DNA of 5,499 nucleotides from an uncultured Dialister sp. (GTDB lineage Bacteria > Bacillota > Negativicutes > Veillonellales > Dialisteraceae): NCBI RefSeq assembly GCF_900765565.1, contig NZ_CAAFRZ010000259.1, positions 1 to 5,499 of the forward strand. The letters run 5' to 3'. The notes beneath the pieces were generated by a model. It was not told where the DNA came from. It saw only the letters and a program-made list of their open reading frames with translations, and did not search any database. How positions within the stretch are numbered: the first letter of the stretch is position 1; each line of letters begins with the position of its first letter. A program made the translations under genes and the position numbers. Positions 5,295-5,499 of this stretch are shown here, in pieces.

Positions 5295-5324
5295 ATGATA
5301 CCATGTTCCTCCTTTTTTTGCCAG
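5295..5324 (-). promoter_or_regulatory. Probable sigma-70 promoter of the ATP-grasp gene (extended -10)
   Basis: On the minus strand CTGGCA (5324-5319) is followed after 18 bp by TATCAT (5300-5295). The -10 matches TATAAT at 5 of 6 positions and is preceded by TGG, an extended -10 motif. The -35 matches TTGACA at 4 of 6. Transcription would start around 5285-5289, giving a leader of about 40 nt that contains the GGAG site. Confidence 0.55.
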
Positions 5325-5335
5325 TCCCGTACTGT

Positions 5336-5362
5336 GAGATGAGATCAAGACCGAGGTCGAGG
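5336..5362. repeat. Degenerate hexamer array, inverted relative to 138-161
   Basis: GAGAT-GAGATC-AAGACC-GAGGTC-GAGG is the reverse-complement type of the CTCGAT/CTCGGT array near rpoD. It lies just upstream of the ATP-grasp promoter and is followed by the inverted 15-mer ATTCGCCTGCGGCGC (5365-5379). Confidence 0.5.
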
Positions 5363-5404
5363 AAATTCGCCTGCGGCGCCATGTGGCTGGGCGACGTGTG
5401 AACA

Positions 5405-5499
5405 GTTGAGGCCTTGAGCCTTCAGCCTTCAGCCTTGAGCTTGTCCGGCCCTGCGGGCCGGATGGCGAGTGGTTGGGTGCCATGCGAACGGATGGGGGC
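5405..5499. repeat. Repeat family B, copy 2 (cut by window edge)
   Basis: Direct repeat of 3400-3483. It has four 7 bp units (TTGAGCC, TTCAGCC, TTCAGCC, TTGAGCT at 5414-5441) where copy 1 has three. A longer hairpin follows, TCCGGCCC-TGC-GGGCCGGA (5444-5462), then the shared GTGCCATGCGAACGGATG block (5477-5494). The window ends where array H3 follows in copy 1. Confidence 0.75.

Noticed and set aside
5284..5304. Seven-codon leader-peptide-like frame (MVSLHL) behind AAAAGGAGG
   Set aside because: Spacing to the ATG is only 3 nt, and the site lies inside the likely promoter, upstream of the expected transcription start. It would matter only if transcription begins further upstream.
5262..5483. 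73-codon minus-strand frame upstream of the ATP-grasp gene
   Set aside because: It is read through family B and hexamer repeats and crosses the probable promoter.

Overview
The window is from a bacterial chromosome, with three protein genes all on the minus strand and an unusual amount of repetitive, hairpin-forming DNA between them. The core pair is dnaG (primase) followed by rpoD (housekeeping sigma factor), the conserved part of the macromolecular synthesis operon. The sigma factor has conserved regions 2 to 4, a short acidic linker and no large non-conserved insertion. The genes have AGGAGG-type ribosome binding sites and G/C-rich third codon positions. This points to a low-to-mid GC Bacillota, and my impression is a Negativicutes member (Veillonellales, perhaps Dialister-like). 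That placement rests on general recognition, not on a search.

Layout from left to right: 1-85 holds the first copy (A1) of a multi-hairpin repeat and 86-211 a spacer with a CTCGAT-type hexamer array. rpoD follows at 212-1348, read leftward. The 112 bp spacer between the genes holds one hairpin and part of a second that spans the dnaG stop codon. dnaG occupies 1461-3257 with a probable TTG start behind a strong Shine-Dalgarno. From 3258 to 4519 there is a 1.26 kb non-coding island built from several repeat families. At 4520-5248 lies an ATP-grasp protein that looks like the R2K clade, with its own likely promoter and a possible terminator. Repeats resume from about 5336 to the right edge.

Gene logic: transcription runs right to left. 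The ATP-grasp gene appears to be a separate unit, with an extended -10 promoter at 5295-5324 and a terminator-like hairpin at 4453-4508. dnaG and rpoD form a two-gene operon. rpsU, the usual first gene in enterobacteria, is absent; its place upstream is taken by the repeat island.

The most interesting content is the repeat DNA. One element, seen three times (A1 from 1, A2 from 3680, A3 from 3864), folds into adjacent stem-loops. Its stems differ between copies by paired, compensating changes while its loops stay constant, and two of the constant loops carry complementary 5-mers (TGCAG and CTGCA). This is what a conserved structured RNA, or a structure-selected mobile DNA element, would look like. 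Around it are three unrelated tandem arrays that all have a 7 bp period. Two of these sit as nested inverted repeats around the island, and one sits in a direct repeat on both sides of the ATP-grasp gene. I do not recognise this element as a named family.
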